A stretch of 51,670 bases of DNA from positions 1 through 51,670 of the forward strand of contig QJWC01000066.1 in NCBI GenBank assembly GCA_003235475.1. Reading direction: 5' to 3'. Shown here in pieces: positions 50,876 through 51,670 of this stretch. This DNA comes from Acidimicrobiia bacterium. GTDB taxonomy: Bacteria > Actinomycetota > Acidimicrobiia > Spongiisociales > UBA5794. The notes below the pieces were generated by a model. That model was not told the DNA's origin. It ran no database searches and saw only the letters and a program-made list of their open reading frames with translations. The position numbers and the translations under genes are program-made. Numbering within the stretch: position 1 is the first letter of the stretch; every line of letters begins with the position of its first letter.

Positions 50876-51526
50876 CTAGCCGACAACCCTTGCCGCGGCG
50901 ACGATGGCTGCCGTTTCGGTGCGCAGCACCGTCGGCCCGAGCGAGGCGACCCGACCGAATTGAGCGAGTTCGGCCTCGGAAAACCCGCCTTCGGGACCGA
51001 CTGCGACGACGACACGATCGGGATTCCGACAGTCTTCGATCGACAATTCCCCGCCTGGTGCGCACGCGACGGCGCCGATGCCTGCGACCTCGCTCAGATC
51101 CGCTGATGACAGCGCGATGAGGTACGCGCCGCGGCTCTGCTCCAGCGCACCGATGGCCCAGGCTTCGGCGCGGTCAGGCCGCGGCGCCCTCCCCTCGCCG
51201 TGTTGCGTTCGCATCCATTGCAGCTCGGCAACCCCGAGTTCCTGGAGCTTTTCGACGATGAACCTCTGCCGATCCTTCGAGGTGGGCGGCGCCACCGCGA
51301 TAGTCACAGCGGGCTTGGACGCCGGCACGAGCGTCTCGGCACCGCGCTCGATCGCCGCCCCGGTCCAGACACCCTCACCGGTTCGCCCATCGCCGTCGGT
51401 GTACGAGACCGATGCGCCTGCCTGCAGCCTGAGGGACCGACGCAGGTGCAGCTCCGTCGCTGGGGCGACTGTGATGAGGTGATCCGTCCAGTCCTCGGGA
51501 ACGAAGACGTGGGGGCGGTGCCTCAT
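50876..51526 (-). CDS. rsmE: 16S rRNA (uracil(1498)-N3)-methyltransferase RsmE
   Basis: 216 residues. PUA-like start (RPHVFVPEDWTDHLITVAPATELHLRRSLRLQAGASVSYTDGDG), then the SPOUT domain: KDRQRFIVEKLQELGVAELQWMRTQHGE and the knot VVVAVGPEGGFSEAEL...VASLGPTVLRTETAAI. Shorter than the ~240 common in the family. Its ATG overlaps the dnaJ stop (ATGA), the usual dnaJ-rsmE pairing. Confidence 0.95.
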   Translation of the reverse strand: MRHRPHVFVPEDWTDHLITVAPATELHLRRSLRLQAGASVSYTDGDGRTGEGVWTGAAIERGAETLVPASKPAVTIAVAPPTSKDRQRFIVEKLQELGVAELQWMRTQHGEGRAPRPDRAEAWAIGALEQSRGAYLIALSSADLSEVAGIGAVACAPGGELSIEDCRNPDRVVVAVGPEGGFSEAELAQFGRVASLGPTVLRTETAAIVAAARVVG

Positions 51527-51670
51527 CTCCTGAAGAGCCCGCGACGCTTCGACGATGGTTTCTCTCCGCGAAGCTCCGCGTACGTGCGGAGCGCTTCCTC
51601 TTCGTCCTCGTCGAGATCCGTCGGCACGGCGACCTCGATGTGGACGAGCAGGTCTCCCCGCCCGCGACGC
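51523..51670 (-). CDS. dnaJ: DnaJ chaperone, C-terminal end only (partial)
   Basis: The last ~48 codons enter from the right edge: RRGRGDLLVHIEVAVPTDLDEDEEEAL, then RTYAELRGEKPSSKRRGLFRR and TGA. GRGDLLV(H)IEV(A)VP is the C-terminal substrate-binding domain signature of DnaJ; position next to rsmE agrees. The J-domain is outside the window. Confidence 0.9.
   Translation of the reverse strand, partial: RRGRGDLLVHIEVAVPTDLDEDEEEALRTYAELRGEKPSSKRRGLFRR

Overview
The window is a 51.7 kb piece of a high-GC bacterial chromosome that fits Actinomycetota, perhaps an Acidimicrobiia-like lineage (the phylum is well supported, the class is a guess). Supporting signs are an LLM-class oxidoreductase of the F420 type, a BldD-like regulator, LytR-CpsA-Psr and Abhydrolase_9-type envelope proteins, DUF3054- and DUF5667-like proteins, and many genes whose start codon lies exactly 6-7 nt after a TANNNT hexamer, as in actinobacterial leaderless transcripts. 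No prophage, insertion sequence or CRISPR array is visible. Three intact tRNA genes (Val-TAC, Ile2-CAT, Asn-GTT) are present, together with two traces of tRNA-associated rearrangement.

Layout. 1-8.8 kb is accessory: two tandem class III nucleotidyl cyclases (the first cut by the window edge), an ECF sigma factor with a membrane partner, several small membrane proteins of unknown role, a decayed tRNA-Val-like sequence and tRNA-Val. 8.8-20.1 kb holds a zinc-ribbon protein, a CoA-binding protein and an envelope-polymer neighbourhood: an unusual flippase/initiating glycosylphosphotransferase fusion divergent from an LCP ligase, then an alpha/beta hydrolase, an acyltransferase, a CtpE-like P-type ATPase and a DUF5996-like protein. 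20.2-24.2 kb is a cytochrome c oxidase operon (subunits II, I, IV, III) that ends in a membrane-anchored cupredoxin-like protein; the catalytic subunit carries the YSHP signature of A2-type oxidases. Divergent from it is an ArsR-type repressor/YCII pair with a perfect operator over its own promoter.

24.9-34.3 kb is mixed metabolism: an SDR protein, tRNA-Ile2 with a duplicated 3' end, an overlapping set (putative nuclease, TrmL, thioesterase, GNAT), an LLM oxidoreductase, an acyl-CoA dehydrogenase interrupted by an in-frame TAG, a MenC-like enzyme, a second ECF sigma factor with a DUF5667-like partner and a secreted His-rich protein, tRNA-Asn and a VOC protein. 34.3-37.1 kb encodes an ABC-2 exporter whose two ATPases have complementary degenerate motifs.

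37.1-51.7 kb is core housekeeping, nearly all on the minus strand with 4-base overlaps: dnaJ (partial)-rsmE, a BldD-like regulator, phoH-7TM/HD phosphodiesterase-ybeY-CNNM/CBS-era, recO-uppS-glyS and dnaG-rpoD. A divergent Lrp/AsnC regulator faces a 27-codon ORF that ends at a near-perfect intrinsic terminator just before dnaG. Strongest leads: the flippase-phosphotransferase fusion beside an LCP ligase, the PASTA domain inside the 7TM-HD protein, the cupredoxin in the oxidase operon, the asymmetric ABC ATPase pair, the amber-interrupted dehydrogenase and the tRNA-linked repeat.
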